Assembly (NCBI GenBank): GCA_002254335.1
Contig: NIVA01000006.1
Span: 1 to 17,542, forward strand
DNA length: 17,542 nucleotides
Direction: 5' to 3'
Source of the DNA: Bacteroidetes bacterium 4572_114
GTDB taxonomy: Bacteria > Bacteroidota > Bacteroidia > Bacteroidales > 4484-276
Position numbers and translations under genes: made by a program. The notes below the pieces were generated by a model. The model ran no database searches and was not told the DNA's origin. It worked only from the letters and a program-made list of their open reading frames with translations. Numbering within the stretch: position 1 is the first letter of the stretch; each line of letters starts with the position of its first letter. Below are positions 6,113 to 12,931 of the stretch, piece by piece.

Positions 6113-7440
6113 CCCATGATCTTTTCACCTTTTACCTTTGCAATTTCTTTATGGGGTTTTTTAGGATGTGGGGCAAAAGTACCTGGTTTGACCTTCAATA
6201 TATTTTTATTGTTCAGTTGTTTTACGGTAGGTATAAAGTGATTTGTAGATTTAGATATTCCAGATAACGAAATATAATGTCCATGATGTTTAAGCCCTAA
6301 AACTTTTAATAGTTGTTGCTGGTCAATTATCGTTGGACAATTCGCCGAAGGCAAATGTTTATGGCATCCACACTGATCAAGTAAAATGTGTTGTGAAGGG
6401 ATATTGAGCGATCTCATCCCATACACTTTCGGAAACATGTCTAAAACACAGGCTACGTTCACAAGGCCTATATTGGGGTTGGTTTCCAATGCACTCAGCC
6501 ATTTCGAAAAGTCTAATGAACCTGATATCAATTGCACTTCAGCCCCAGATCCCTCTATTGACCTACTGATATCATTTATCTGACAATCCTCACTGCATCC
6601 GGTGCAACTAATTTCAATGCCGTCACTATTCAACTTACATTCAACCGATTTAGGGCGGCACAAACTGGTAGGGAGCAGGACGACCTTTCTCGTTGTCTTA
6701 TCAAATTCCCCTTTTAACTCACGGTTGAATATCTCTGTGGCCATCATATAAAAAAAATATTCAACCTCGGCACGTTTGTAATTATTGGCAGCTTCACGGT
6801 TTTTGTACTTTCTTTTGTGTTTATTCACACTTAGATTTACACTCTGTAAATAATTTCCCAGGACCGGACTGGCCATCGAAACAAAAAGTTTTTCCAATTC
6901 AATTGCATTTGAGATGAACCTGGCAATGTAGATGGGCGATTTTTTTTCAAGAAACACCAACCAATTATTTAGGCGTTTCACCTCTTCTGTGAAATTTTTG
7001 CTGGCATCAAGCCAATTTATCAACCTGATGATGTTTTCGTATATCGGGATCAATTCATAGGTTTTGTTTTTCTTATATAAACGCGAAACAGCAACTTTTC
7101 CGCGTATTTTATCAATAAAAGGTTTTAGTGTTTTTGATTGGTTTCTTATCTGATAAAGGGCATTACATAATGAATGTAATACCCGGTTGATATTGGCCGA
7201 ATAACCGGAATATTTCCTCCAAAAGATACCAAACATCAGATATTCAATATGATATTCGTTCAGGCTTCGTGGTTTTTCGATTTGATGAGTGGTTATAAAT
7301 TGCCTAAGTTCCTTTGCAATATACATAGAAGCATGGCTTTGTGACGATTTTAAAAATTTATCGGTAAAATTTTTAAGTATAATATAAAAACCCCCTCTGG
7401 AACCGTCATCCAGTTTTGAAAAATAAAAAAAGTTCCCCAT
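6109..7440 (-). CDS. DUF116 domain-containing protein with unrecognised N-terminal half
   Basis: The protein has 443 residues. The C-terminal half, from about 250, fits DUF116: RKVVLLPTSLCRP (251-263), then a Cys-rich stretch with C261, C268, C279, C282 and C286 (ISCTGCSEDCQI), GSGAEVQLISGS, LVNVACVLDM with C331, and a further group C357, C359 and C368. DUF116 is a poorly studied family; its conserved cysteines suggest metal or Fe-S binding, which is inference. Residues 1-250 are rich in Lys, Asn, Ile and Tyr, look helical, and contain no domain I recognise and no signal peptide, so the protein is probably cytosolic. The tail (from about 420) is Lys/His/Pro-rich. The start at 7440 is the first ATG of the frame and follows a near-consensus promoter. 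The gene is more AT-rich than its neighbours by eye. It converges on and overlaps the patatin stop. Confidence 0.75.
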   Translation of the reverse strand: MGNFFYFSKLDDGSRGGFYIILKNFTDKFLKSSQSHASMYIAKELRQFITTHQIEKPRSLNEYHIEYLMFGIFWRKYSGYSANINRVLHSLCNALYQIRNQSKTLKPFIDKIRGKVAVSRLYKKNKTYELIPIYENIIRLINWLDASKNFTEEVKRLNNWLVFLEKKSPIYIARFISNAIELEKLFVSMASPVLGNYLQSVNLSVNKHKRKYKNREAANNYKRAEVEYFFYMMATEIFNRELKGEFDKTTRKVVLLPTSLCRPKSVECKLNSDGIEISCTGCSEDCQINDISRSIEGSGAEVQLISGSLDFSKWLSALETNPNIGLVNVACVLDMFPKVYGMRSLNIPSQHILLDQCGCHKHLPSANCPTIIDQQQLLKVLGLKHHGHYISLSGISKSTNHFIPTVKQLNNKNILKVKPGTFAPHPKKPHKEIAKVKGEKIMG

Positions 7441-7495
7441 TTTTTGCCAGGTATAAAAATTTGTGGATGCGAATATCTATAAAAAATGACAAAAA

Positions 7496-7523
7496 CAAGA
7501 ATAAAATCGTAAAAAGTTATCAA
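7496..7523 (-). promoter_or_regulatory. Candidate promoter of the DUF116 gene
   Basis: The minus strand shows TTG (7521-7523), a 17-base spacer and TATTCTTG (7496-7503), which matches TANNTTTG at seven of eight positions. This leaves a leader of roughly 50 bases before the ATG at 7440. Confidence 0.4.
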
Positions 7524-7607
7524 CTTGTCTTTTTTATTAAATTTAAAAACCATACAAGAACAAAACGAAAATATCAATATTGTCGCTCCAATTGATGTTC
7601 AAAAATG

Positions 7608-7642
7608 CACCTGCCCCCGATAAACGAGTTTATCCGTGGGTG
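7608..7642. repeat. Palindrome between the divergent DUF116 and kinase genes
   Basis: GATAAAC (7619-7625), GA, then GTTTATC (7628-7634) is a perfect palindromic pair; outer CACC (7608-7611) and GGTG (7639-7642) can extend it across an imperfect middle. It lies in the 331-base AT-rich spacer (7441-7771), about 130 bases upstream of the kinase start. It may be an operator or a small hairpin. I see no small gene in this spacer. Confidence 0.45.
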
Positions 7643-7715
7643 TCATAAATCAAATGAATTTTCCATCCATGTGCCTTAATCTGCAAGCAGTAAAGTATTA
7701 TTGGCATTTCACCGG

Positions 7716-7752
7716 TTTGGTGGGGATATTCCCACATTCTTTCCTAATTTTG
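7716..7752 (+). promoter_or_regulatory. Promoter of the kinase-regulator operon with a palindrome in its spacer
   Basis: TAATTTTG (7745-7752) is a perfect -7 element 20 bases before the ATG at 7772. A TTTG at 7716-7719 is a possible -33 element, although the 25-base spacer is long. Between them lies GTGGGGATATTCCCAC (7720-7735), with arms GTGGG and CCCAC. A protein bound there would cover the promoter, so this is a candidate operator, possibly for the LytTR regulator itself. Confidence 0.55.
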
Positions 7753-7771
7753 CACACTATTTAGATGCTAC

Positions 7772-9706
7772 ATGAAAAATCATTTTTACCATATATTTCT
7801 GTTCCTGTTTTTTTTGGCAGCCCCCTATGCTAATTCTATTGGTCAAAGCCAACCGGACCGCCTGGTGCTGTTATTGGGTGAGAAACGCGAAGCCAGCGAA
7901 AAAATAGATATCAGCACAAAAATTGCCTACTATTATTTAGATTCGCTAAATGATGTTCAAAAATCAAAAGAATATGCCTGGGGGGCCAAAGATTTGTCCA
8001 TTAATGAAGGATTGGAAATTTCGGCAGATTTATATCTTATAATTGCTCGTTTACACGGCAGGCTGATGACCCCATACGCAGGTGTGGAAGCTGCCGAAAT
8101 GGCTATTAAGGCCATCCCTCCGGGCAATATTACTAAGTTGGCCGAAGCAAATAATATAAAAGCCTACATGTTATTGCATAGCGGAAGGTTTATGAATGCC
8201 TTAAATTTATATAACGAAAATTTGAAATTTTGTAAAATAAATAACCTTGACCAATATATTGCCAGGGCTTATCTTGGCCTGGCCAACACAAATGGAGGTA
8301 TAGGCAACAAAACTAAGGAGATATTTTATGCTGAGAAATACCTTGATAAAGCGATAGAAATTCAAGATTATGAAAAAATTGCCGAAGCCAATTTCAGATT
8401 AGGTGAAATTTACCTGCATGACAGTGCATTTAATTTATCTGAGAAATATTACATACTTTCTTTTGAGGCCCAAAAAAGCCTTAACGATACCGGCCGGATG
8501 GCTTTTAACCTGTTAAGGGTTGCATGGGTGAACTACCTTGACGGAAAGCATAACCTGGCGATTAAAAGGTTTAAGGAAGCACTTAAATATTCTAAAATAG
8601 CGAAAAGGCCAACAAGTAGTACCAATGCATTGGGGAACCTTGGGACTATTTACAGGGATATTGGCGAAATAGACACCGCACTTATATATTATAAGGAGAG
8701 CCTTGAACTGTCGGAAGAAGTAAAGGATTATTATAATCTTTCATGGGTTTATAAAGATATGAGTGATATGCTTGCCGCCAACAACGACTATGTGCAAGCT
8801 TATGAATATTTTAAATTATTCAAAACATACAATGATTCGTTGGACAACCAGAGGTTTAGGTTGGGCCTTGAGCAGGCCAGGACATTATATGAAGCCGACA
8901 AAAAGCAACGTGACCTGCAGTTGATGTCGGTTACATTGGAGCAGCACCGCACTTTTGTTTACGGCTTGGGTGCAGCTATTATCTTGCTGGTGATTATTGC
9001 ATTTCTTATCCTGCGGCAAACCAGGCTAAAATCGGGGAAGCGTATCTCGGAAATGAACCATAAAATTTCGGAGATAACCCAGCAAAACCTTCGTCAGCAA
9101 ATGAACCCACATTTTATTTTTAATACGCTGAATTCCATTCAATACTACATGTACCAACATGATAAACTCTCTACCAATCAATATTTAACCAAGTTTTCGA
9201 GCCTCATCCGCCGGACACTGGAAAATTCGAGGCACACATCCATTTCGCTAAAGGATGAACTTGAAGCACTTGAACTTTACTTAGAACTGGAATCCATCAG
9301 GTTTAAAAACAAATTCAGTTACCAAATTTCAATTGATGAAGAAATTGACCTTATCGACCATAAAATCCCTACCATGCTTATTCAGCCTTATATCGAAAAT
9401 GCCATCGGCCATGGCCTGATGCACAGGGACGAGGGCGGGATTTTGACCATTGACCTTAGCCTTGAAGATTTTTGTATTGCCTGCACCATTGAGGATAACG
9501 GTATTGGCCGTGAAGCTGCCATGATTATCAAACAGCAGAAAAACGGGGGCCATAAATCTCTGGGGACCACAATTACCGAATCGAGGCTAAAGCTGGTAAA
9601 CGACTTTTATGGAAAAAAAATGCGGGTGGAATATACCGATCTACGCAATAATCAAGGAGAACCTGCCGGAACAAAAGTGAAAATTTATATACCAATAATC
9701 ACATGA
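7772..9706 (+). CDS. TPR-containing sensor histidine kinase, LytS/YehU-like
   Basis: The 644-residue protein starts with a signal peptide (1 to about 25, ending NSIGQSQ). A periplasmic-side sensor region of tetratricopeptide-like repeats spans roughly 60-360; the clearest is ALGNLGTIYRDIGEIDTALI (286-305). One transmembrane helix lies at about 395-414, followed by a short coiled linker and a His_kinase domain: QQMNPHFIFNTLNSIQ (442-457) with phospho-acceptor His447, the N-box around PYIENAIGHGL (539-549) and the ATP-lid glycines EDNGIGRE (574-581). It should phosphorylate itself and pass the phosphate to the regulator coded next, whose ATG overlaps its stop as ATGA. TPR-linked kinases of this type are very common in Bacteroidetes; the signal sensed is unknown. 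The start is fixed by the signal peptide and the TAATTTTG promoter. Confidence 0.93.
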   Translation: MKNHFYHIFLFLFFLAAPYANSIGQSQPDRLVLLLGEKREASEKIDISTKIAYYYLDSLNDVQKSKEYAWGAKDLSINEGLEISADLYLIIARLHGRLMTPYAGVEAAEMAIKAIPPGNITKLAEANNIKAYMLLHSGRFMNALNLYNENLKFCKINNLDQYIARAYLGLANTNGGIGNKTKEIFYAEKYLDKAIEIQDYEKIAEANFRLGEIYLHDSAFNLSEKYYILSFEAQKSLNDTGRMAFNLLRVAWVNYLDGKHNLAIKRFKEALKYSKIAKRPTSSTNALGNLGTIYRDIGEIDTALIYYKESLELSEEVKDYYNLSWVYKDMSDMLAANNDYVQAYEYFKLFKTYNDSLDNQRFRLGLEQARTLYEADKKQRDLQLMSVTLEQHRTFVYGLGAAIILLVIIAFLILRQTRLKSGKRISEMNHKISEITQQNLRQQMNPHFIFNTLNSIQYYMYQHDKLSTNQYLTKFSSLIRRTLENSRHTSISLKDELEALELYLELESIRFKNKFSYQISIDEEIDLIDHKIPTMLIQPYIENAIGHGLMHRDEGGILTIDLSLEDFCIACTIEDNGIGREAAMIIKQQKNGGHKSLGTTITESRLKLVNDFYGKKMRVEYTDLRNNQGEPAGTKVKIYIPIIT

Positions 9707-10461
9707 ATTTATTAAAAGCAGTTATAGTTGACGATGAGCCGGATGCCGTCAATTTTACAAAGGCTATTATTAGAGACCATTGTAAAAGCCTGCAAATAGT
9801 TGGCACGGCACACTCGGCAAAGGAGGGTGTGAGCGTGATTAACGAAACCCATCCGGACATAGTATTTCTTGATGTGGAAATGCCCCGGGGCAGTGGTTTT
9901 GAGTTGCTTTCTCAATTTCCGGGCAAAAGCTTCGATGTCATCTTTATCACAGCTTTTAACCATTATGCCATCCAGGCCATAAAATTTAGTGCCGTTGATT
10001 ATATTTTAAAGCCCATCAATATCAGGGAACTAATATCTGCTATTGATCGCGTAATTGAAAAACGATCGGTGCAGGATTATAAAAGCCCAGGTTATAGCAC
10101 ACTATTCGAAAACCTGAAATCAGCTATTCCGAGTAAACTGGCCATTCCCACCTCCGATGGCATGGAATATCTGAACACAAAAAAGATACTTCGCCTGGAA
10201 GCTGACGGCAGTTACACCCATTTTTTTTTGGTTGATGGCAGGAAAATCTTAGTCTCGCGCAACCTAAAGGAATATCACGAATTACTTACGGATAAAAACT
10301 TTTTCAGGCCCCACAACTCCCACCTCATCAACCTTGAGTTTGTGAAGAAATATATCCGTCACGATGGCACATCAATAGAATTGACAGATGGCACACAAGT
10401 ACCGTTGGCAAGAAGTAAAAAAGAGATGTTTTTGATCCATATGGAACGGTTGGCCAGGTGA
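9703..10461 (+). CDS. LytTR-family response regulator
   Basis: The 252-residue protein has a receiver domain at 1-120: acidic pair Asp10-Asp11, phosphorylated Asp57 in FLDVEMP (55-61), Thr83 in FITAF, and Lys103 in the ILKP turn. After a linker, a LytTR DNA-binding domain covers about 145-250, with ILRLEADGSYTHFFLVDGRK and then FFRPHNSHLINLEFVKKY. LytTR regulators bind short direct repeats upstream of target genes. Overlap with the kinase gene by four bases implies coupled translation and a dedicated pair. The operon seems to stop here, because the next gene, rlmH, converges on it; no clear terminator hairpin is visible in 10462-10565. Confidence 0.95.
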   Translation: MNLLKAVIVDDEPDAVNFTKAIIRDHCKSLQIVGTAHSAKEGVSVINETHPDIVFLDVEMPRGSGFELLSQFPGKSFDVIFITAFNHYAIQAIKFSAVDYILKPINIRELISAIDRVIEKRSVQDYKSPGYSTLFENLKSAIPSKLAIPTSDGMEYLNTKKILRLEADGSYTHFFLVDGRKILVSRNLKEYHELLTDKNFFRPHNSHLINLEFVKKYIRHDGTSIELTDGTQVPLARSKKEMFLIHMERLAR

Positions 10462-10490
10462 AGGATTTAGTTTCAGTTTTGTCCAATCAT

Positions 10491-10528
10491 CAGTCAGCAG
10501 TCTTCATAATCGACAACTTGAAACCTGC
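10491..10528. repeat. Dispersed 38-bp repeat, copy A
   Basis: CAGTCAGCAGTCTTCATAAT followed by CGACAACTTGAAACCTGC. It differs by one base over 38 from copy C (12848-12885) and is related to copy B (11158-11194). It lies between the convergent regulator and rlmH genes and is followed by a GAAGC-rich stretch ending GGGAAACCT, as is copy C. Confidence 0.85.
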
Positions 10529-10565
10529 GAAGCAAAGCAAGCCCGTATGGGAAACCTAAAACCCC

Positions 10566-11039
10566 TTACCGATTATGATAAGGTTCGCTTCGCAAAATCG
10601 TCATGGCACGGTAGAATTGTTCCATAAAAATAAGCCTGATAATTTGGTGGGAAAATGTCATTTTCGACAGTGATAACTGGTGGTCGGCACGTTGATAAAC
10701 ATTTGGGGAGAATCCATAAGCACCACCAATAACAAAAATTAACTGCCTGGTACCTAAATTCATCTTATTTTGAATGAACCCGGCAAATTCCGTTGAGTTG
10801 TAAGATTTACCTTTTTCATCTAACAAAATAACTGTGTCCTGGTTTTTCAGGCTTTTTAAAATTAGTTCCCCTTCAAGGGTTTTTATTTCGGAGGGGGACA
10901 GGCTTTTATTTTTTTTTAGCCCACTTATGGTTTGATCTTCAAAGGGCAGGTAATGGTTAATCCGATTTTTGTAAAGGCCGTAACCAGTTTCGATAAAACT
11001 TTCCCGGGTTTTTCCAATCATCAGTAATTTTGTTTTCAT
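10566..11039 (-). CDS. rlmH: 23S rRNA (pseudouridine1915-N3)-methyltransferase RlmH
   Basis: The 157-residue protein has the full SPOUT-family length and the marker segments of RlmH: an N-terminal LLMIGKT, a hydrophobic VILLDEKGK strand (70-78), the SAM-binding knot FVIGGAYGF (102-110), and the conserved C-terminal FYRAMTILRSEPYH (142-155). RlmH methylates N3 of pseudouridine 1915 in helix 69 of 23S rRNA on the assembled ribosome. It is a near-universal single-copy gene. No promoter box is seen in the 153-base spacer before it, so it may be read from the osmC side. Downstream it converges on the LytTR gene. Confidence 0.96.
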   Translation of the reverse strand: MKTKLLMIGKTRESFIETGYGLYKNRINHYLPFEDQTISGLKKNKSLSPSEIKTLEGELILKSLKNQDTVILLDEKGKSYNSTEFAGFIQNKMNLGTRQLIFVIGGAYGFSPNVYQRADHQLSLSKMTFSHQIIRLIFMEQFYRAMTILRSEPYHNR

Positions 11040-11087
11040 GTTTTTTAAGACGCTGATTGCGCGAATTTATTATGATTTTTTGTTTTT

Positions 11088-11136
11088 GGAAGGGATGGAA
11101 ACCCTGATTTAAAGTACCAGGGCCGCCATCCCTTCC
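11088..11136. repeat. Long nested hairpin between osmC-like gene and rlmH
   Basis: GGAAGGGATGG (11088-11098) and CCATCCCTTCC (11126-11136) form a perfect 11-bp stem; inside, CCCTG (11102-11106) pairs with CAGGG (11118-11122). On the minus strand, the direction of both flanking genes, the hairpin is followed by A-runs rather than T-runs, so it is not a standard terminator. It could stabilise or attenuate a shared transcript, or be a repeat element. Confidence 0.65.
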
Positions 11137-11157
11137 ACATTCAACTGAAACACACGG

Positions 11158-11194
11158 CAGTCAGCAGTCTTCGTAATCGATAAACCCGAAACCT
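11158..11194. repeat. Dispersed repeat, copy B (diverged)
   Basis: CAGTCAGCAGTCTTCGTAAT then CGATAAACCCGAAACCT. It matches copies A and C closely in its first half and diverges in the second. It ends within the stop codon of the minus-strand OsmC-like gene (11193-11195). Confidence 0.75.
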
Positions 11195-11609
11195 ATTTCA
11201 AAATTTTAATCTCATGTGTAATTTCAGCAACTTTAATCAGCATGGCCGTTACACCACAATATCTGTCTTGTGACAGGTTGATGGCTTTTTCCAGTTTTGG
11301 CAAAGGAAGATCTTCGCCCCTAAATTCATAAACAATTTTAATCTTGTTATAATATTTAGGGTGCTCCTGTGTCATTTCAGCGGAAACTACGACATTAAAA
11401 TAATCGGGCTTCACCCGCATTTTCTTTAATATTGAAATTACATCCATTCCGGTGCAACCACCCAATGATGCCAGCGTTAAAGGCTTCGGGCGTGGGCCAC
11501 GGTCTTTTCCGCCTACACTTTCATCTGCATCAATAATAAATTTATGGTTGTTAACTTCAACCTCAAATGCCATATCCTCTACAAAGGTTATCTCTGCTAC
11601 TTTATCCAT
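11193..11609 (-). CDS. OsmC family protein
   Basis: The 138-residue protein has the OsmC/Ohr fold signature: the first catalytic-type cysteine Cys52 in LASLGGCTGMDVISIL (47-62) and the second, Cys118, in DRYCGVTAML (115-124), followed by a final strand EITHEIKIL. Family members are small dimeric thiol proteins; Ohr and OsmC reduce organic peroxides, while many short ones of this subtype have no proven substrate. The GGCTGMD form is typical of the general OsmC-like subgroup rather than classical Ohr, so the peroxidase role is inferred only. A TATTTTTG -7 box lies at 11641-11648, 31 bases before the ATG. The gene is divergent from fic and may be read together with rlmH downstream. Confidence 0.92.
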   Translation of the reverse strand: MDKVAEITFVEDMAFEVEVNNHKFIIDADESVGGKDRGPRPKPLTLASLGGCTGMDVISILKKMRVKPDYFNVVVSAEMTQEHPKYYNKIKIVYEFRGEDLPLPKLEKAINLSQDRYCGVTAMLIKVAEITHEIKILK

Positions 11610-11628
11610 AGTCTTAATTTTATATTAG

Positions 11629-11636
11629 TAATTTTG
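11629..11636 (+). promoter_or_regulatory. -7 element for fic
   Basis: TAATTTTG is a perfect TANNTTTG match 62 bases upstream of the fic ATG. No clear TTTG lies at the -33 distance. The predicted start near 11642 falls inside the -7 box of the opposite osmC promoter. Confidence 0.45.
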
Positions 11637-11640
11637 GCCA

Positions 11641-11648
11641 CAAAAATA
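11641..11648 (-). promoter_or_regulatory. -7 element for the OsmC-like gene
   Basis: On the minus strand this reads TATTTTTG, a perfect TANNTTTG match, 31 bases upstream of the OsmC ATG. Its predicted start near 11635 lies inside the fic -7 box, so the two promoters are nested and could exclude each other. Confidence 0.5.
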
Positions 11649-11698
11649 CAAATTATCGGTTTGGTCATTGGTTTCTCGGGTTTGCTCAGAATAATTGA

Positions 11699-12490
11699 AT
11701 GAAAATGTGGGATAAATTAAATAAATTGAGGCAGGAGTATTTGGACTTAGGCATAATCAATTCAATAGATTATGAAAAGTTTAACATGGTCTCTATCGTT
11801 TATAATTCAACAAAGATCGAAGGGTGCTCATTGGATGAAAATGACACAAGGATGCTTATTGAAAAAGATATTACTGCAAAAGGAAAACCATTAAAAGACC
11901 ACCTGATGGTTAAAGACCATTTTGCTGCATTTCTTTTTTTAAAACATCAAGCCAAAAAGAAACGGAAACTATCCGTGGATTTCATCAGGGAAGTTAATGG
12001 GTTGACCATGAAAAATACCGGTGGCATAATCAATACGGTGTTAGGTAGTTTTGATTCTTCTAAAGGTGATTTAAGATTGCTCCAGGTTTATGTTGAAAAG
12101 AAATATTTCCCGGATTATTCAAAAGTCCCAAAATTGTTGACCGCCCTCTGTGAATCAGTAAATAATAAAATTGATTTAGTGAAAGGGGACGGAATTTTAA
12201 AGCTCTCATCTGATCTTCATTATAATTTGGTAAACGTGCATCCATTTGCCGATGGCAACGGCAGGTCGTCCCGGTTGTTTATGAACTACATCCAAATGTA
12301 CCACAATGAACCGTTGGTAAAAATTTTTACCGAAGACAGAAAAGAATATATAGAGGCCCTCAACAAAACTGAAGAGCAGGATAACCCCGAGATTTTCCGT
12401 GGGTTTATTTGCAATCAACAGATTAAATTTTACAAAGCCGAAATCAGGAAATTTAAGGAAAAAGATAGTAATTTCAGGTTGATTTTATAA
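11699..12490 (+). CDS. Fic family protein, class II (N-terminal inhibitory motif)
   Basis: The 263-residue protein has the Fic core motif HPFADGNGRSSR (181-192), with catalytic His181 and the phosphate-binding DGNGR loop. The N-terminal segment STKIEG (37-42) fits the inhibitory helix pattern (S/T)xxxE(G/N), with Glu41 expected to block ATP binding, which defines class II Fic proteins. Fic enzymes usually transfer AMP to a Ser, Thr or Tyr hydroxyl of a target protein and can in some cases reverse it. Many family members have about 350-380 residues with a C-terminal winged helix; this one lacks it and ends in a Lys-rich helix, so target choice may differ. No antitoxin gene lies beside it, in agreement with built-in inhibition. 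A TAATTTTG box lies upstream. ATG 11705 is an alternative start. Confidence 0.93.
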   Translation: MKMWDKLNKLRQEYLDLGIINSIDYEKFNMVSIVYNSTKIEGCSLDENDTRMLIEKDITAKGKPLKDHLMVKDHFAAFLFLKHQAKKKRKLSVDFIREVNGLTMKNTGGIINTVLGSFDSSKGDLRLLQVYVEKKYFPDYSKVPKLLTALCESVNNKIDLVKGDGILKLSSDLHYNLVNVHPFADGNGRSSRLFMNYIQMYHNEPLVKIFTEDRKEYIEALNKTEEQDNPEIFRGFICNQQIKFYKAEIRKFKEKDSNFRLIL

Positions 12491-12497
12491 ATAGTAG

Positions 12498-12526
12498 CTC
12501 AACCCCGTACGAACGGGATTGTTGAG
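12498..12526 (+). terminator. Stem-loop just after fic
   Basis: CTCAAC plus CCCGT (12498-12508) pairs with ACGGG (12513-12517) and GTTGAG (12521-12526) around a 4-base loop, with a 3-base bulge (ATT). It starts 7 bases after the fic stop. There is no T-run after it, so it may act as an mRNA 3'-end stabiliser or a weak terminator. Confidence 0.45.
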
Positions 12527-12640
12527 AACATCCTGTAATCACCTTTACTGCAATACCTAAACTCATACTGAGTTTACATACCAATTAACTAATGTTTTTA
12601 CCGGCCAAACCTTCCTGGTCTCTTGAAAAAACTGCGAAGT

Positions 12641-12705
12641 GACGGGTGTCGGGTGCCGGATGTCGGGTGAAGGAAGCCAGGCGCAACTTGAAACTTGAAA
12701 CCTGA
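12641..12705. repeat. Two short heptanucleotide tandem repeats
   Basis: Four 7-base units of the type G(A/T)CGGGT occupy 12641-12668 (third unit GCCGGAT), and three units of AACTTGA/AACCTGA occupy 12685-12705. They lie in the 441-base gene-free spacer 12491-12931 between the convergent fic and glycogen genes. The rest of this spacer (12527-12640) shows nothing recognisable. Confidence 0.7.
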
Positions 12706-12726
12706 AACAGCAAGAGGGTTTTAACG

Positions 12727-12752
12727 TTTCCATGTCCTGCGGACGATGGAAA
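12727..12752. repeat. Bulged hairpin in the fic-glycogen spacer
   Basis: TTTCCATGTCC (12727-12737) pairs with GGAC (12741-12744) and ATGGAAA (12746-12752), leaving one bulged G and a TGC loop. GTTTTACT follows on the plus strand, so a weak plus-strand terminator is possible, though it is more than 230 bases after fic. Confidence 0.4.
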
Positions 12753-12847
12753 GTTTTACTCCTACTCCTTTCATTTCACTGATTTTCCAATATCCTCCAG
12801 TCCCGAAATCTTTCCAGATTGGAACAAAGTCAACATTCTTTATTCAG

Positions 12848-12885
12848 CAGTCAACAGTCTTCATAATCGACAACTTGAAACCTGC
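12848..12885. repeat. Dispersed 38-bp repeat, copy C
   Basis: One mismatch to copy A (10491-10528) over 38 bases. It is followed by CTGCCCGCCGAAGCG (12886-12900), the reverse complement of the same GC-rich core seen at 951-965 and in the ssrA terminator stem, and by GGGAAACCTG. Like copy A it sits between two convergent genes. Confidence 0.85.
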
Positions 12886-12931
12886 CTGCCCGCCGAAGCG
12901 AAGCGAAGGAGGGAAACCTGCAAACTCCCCC

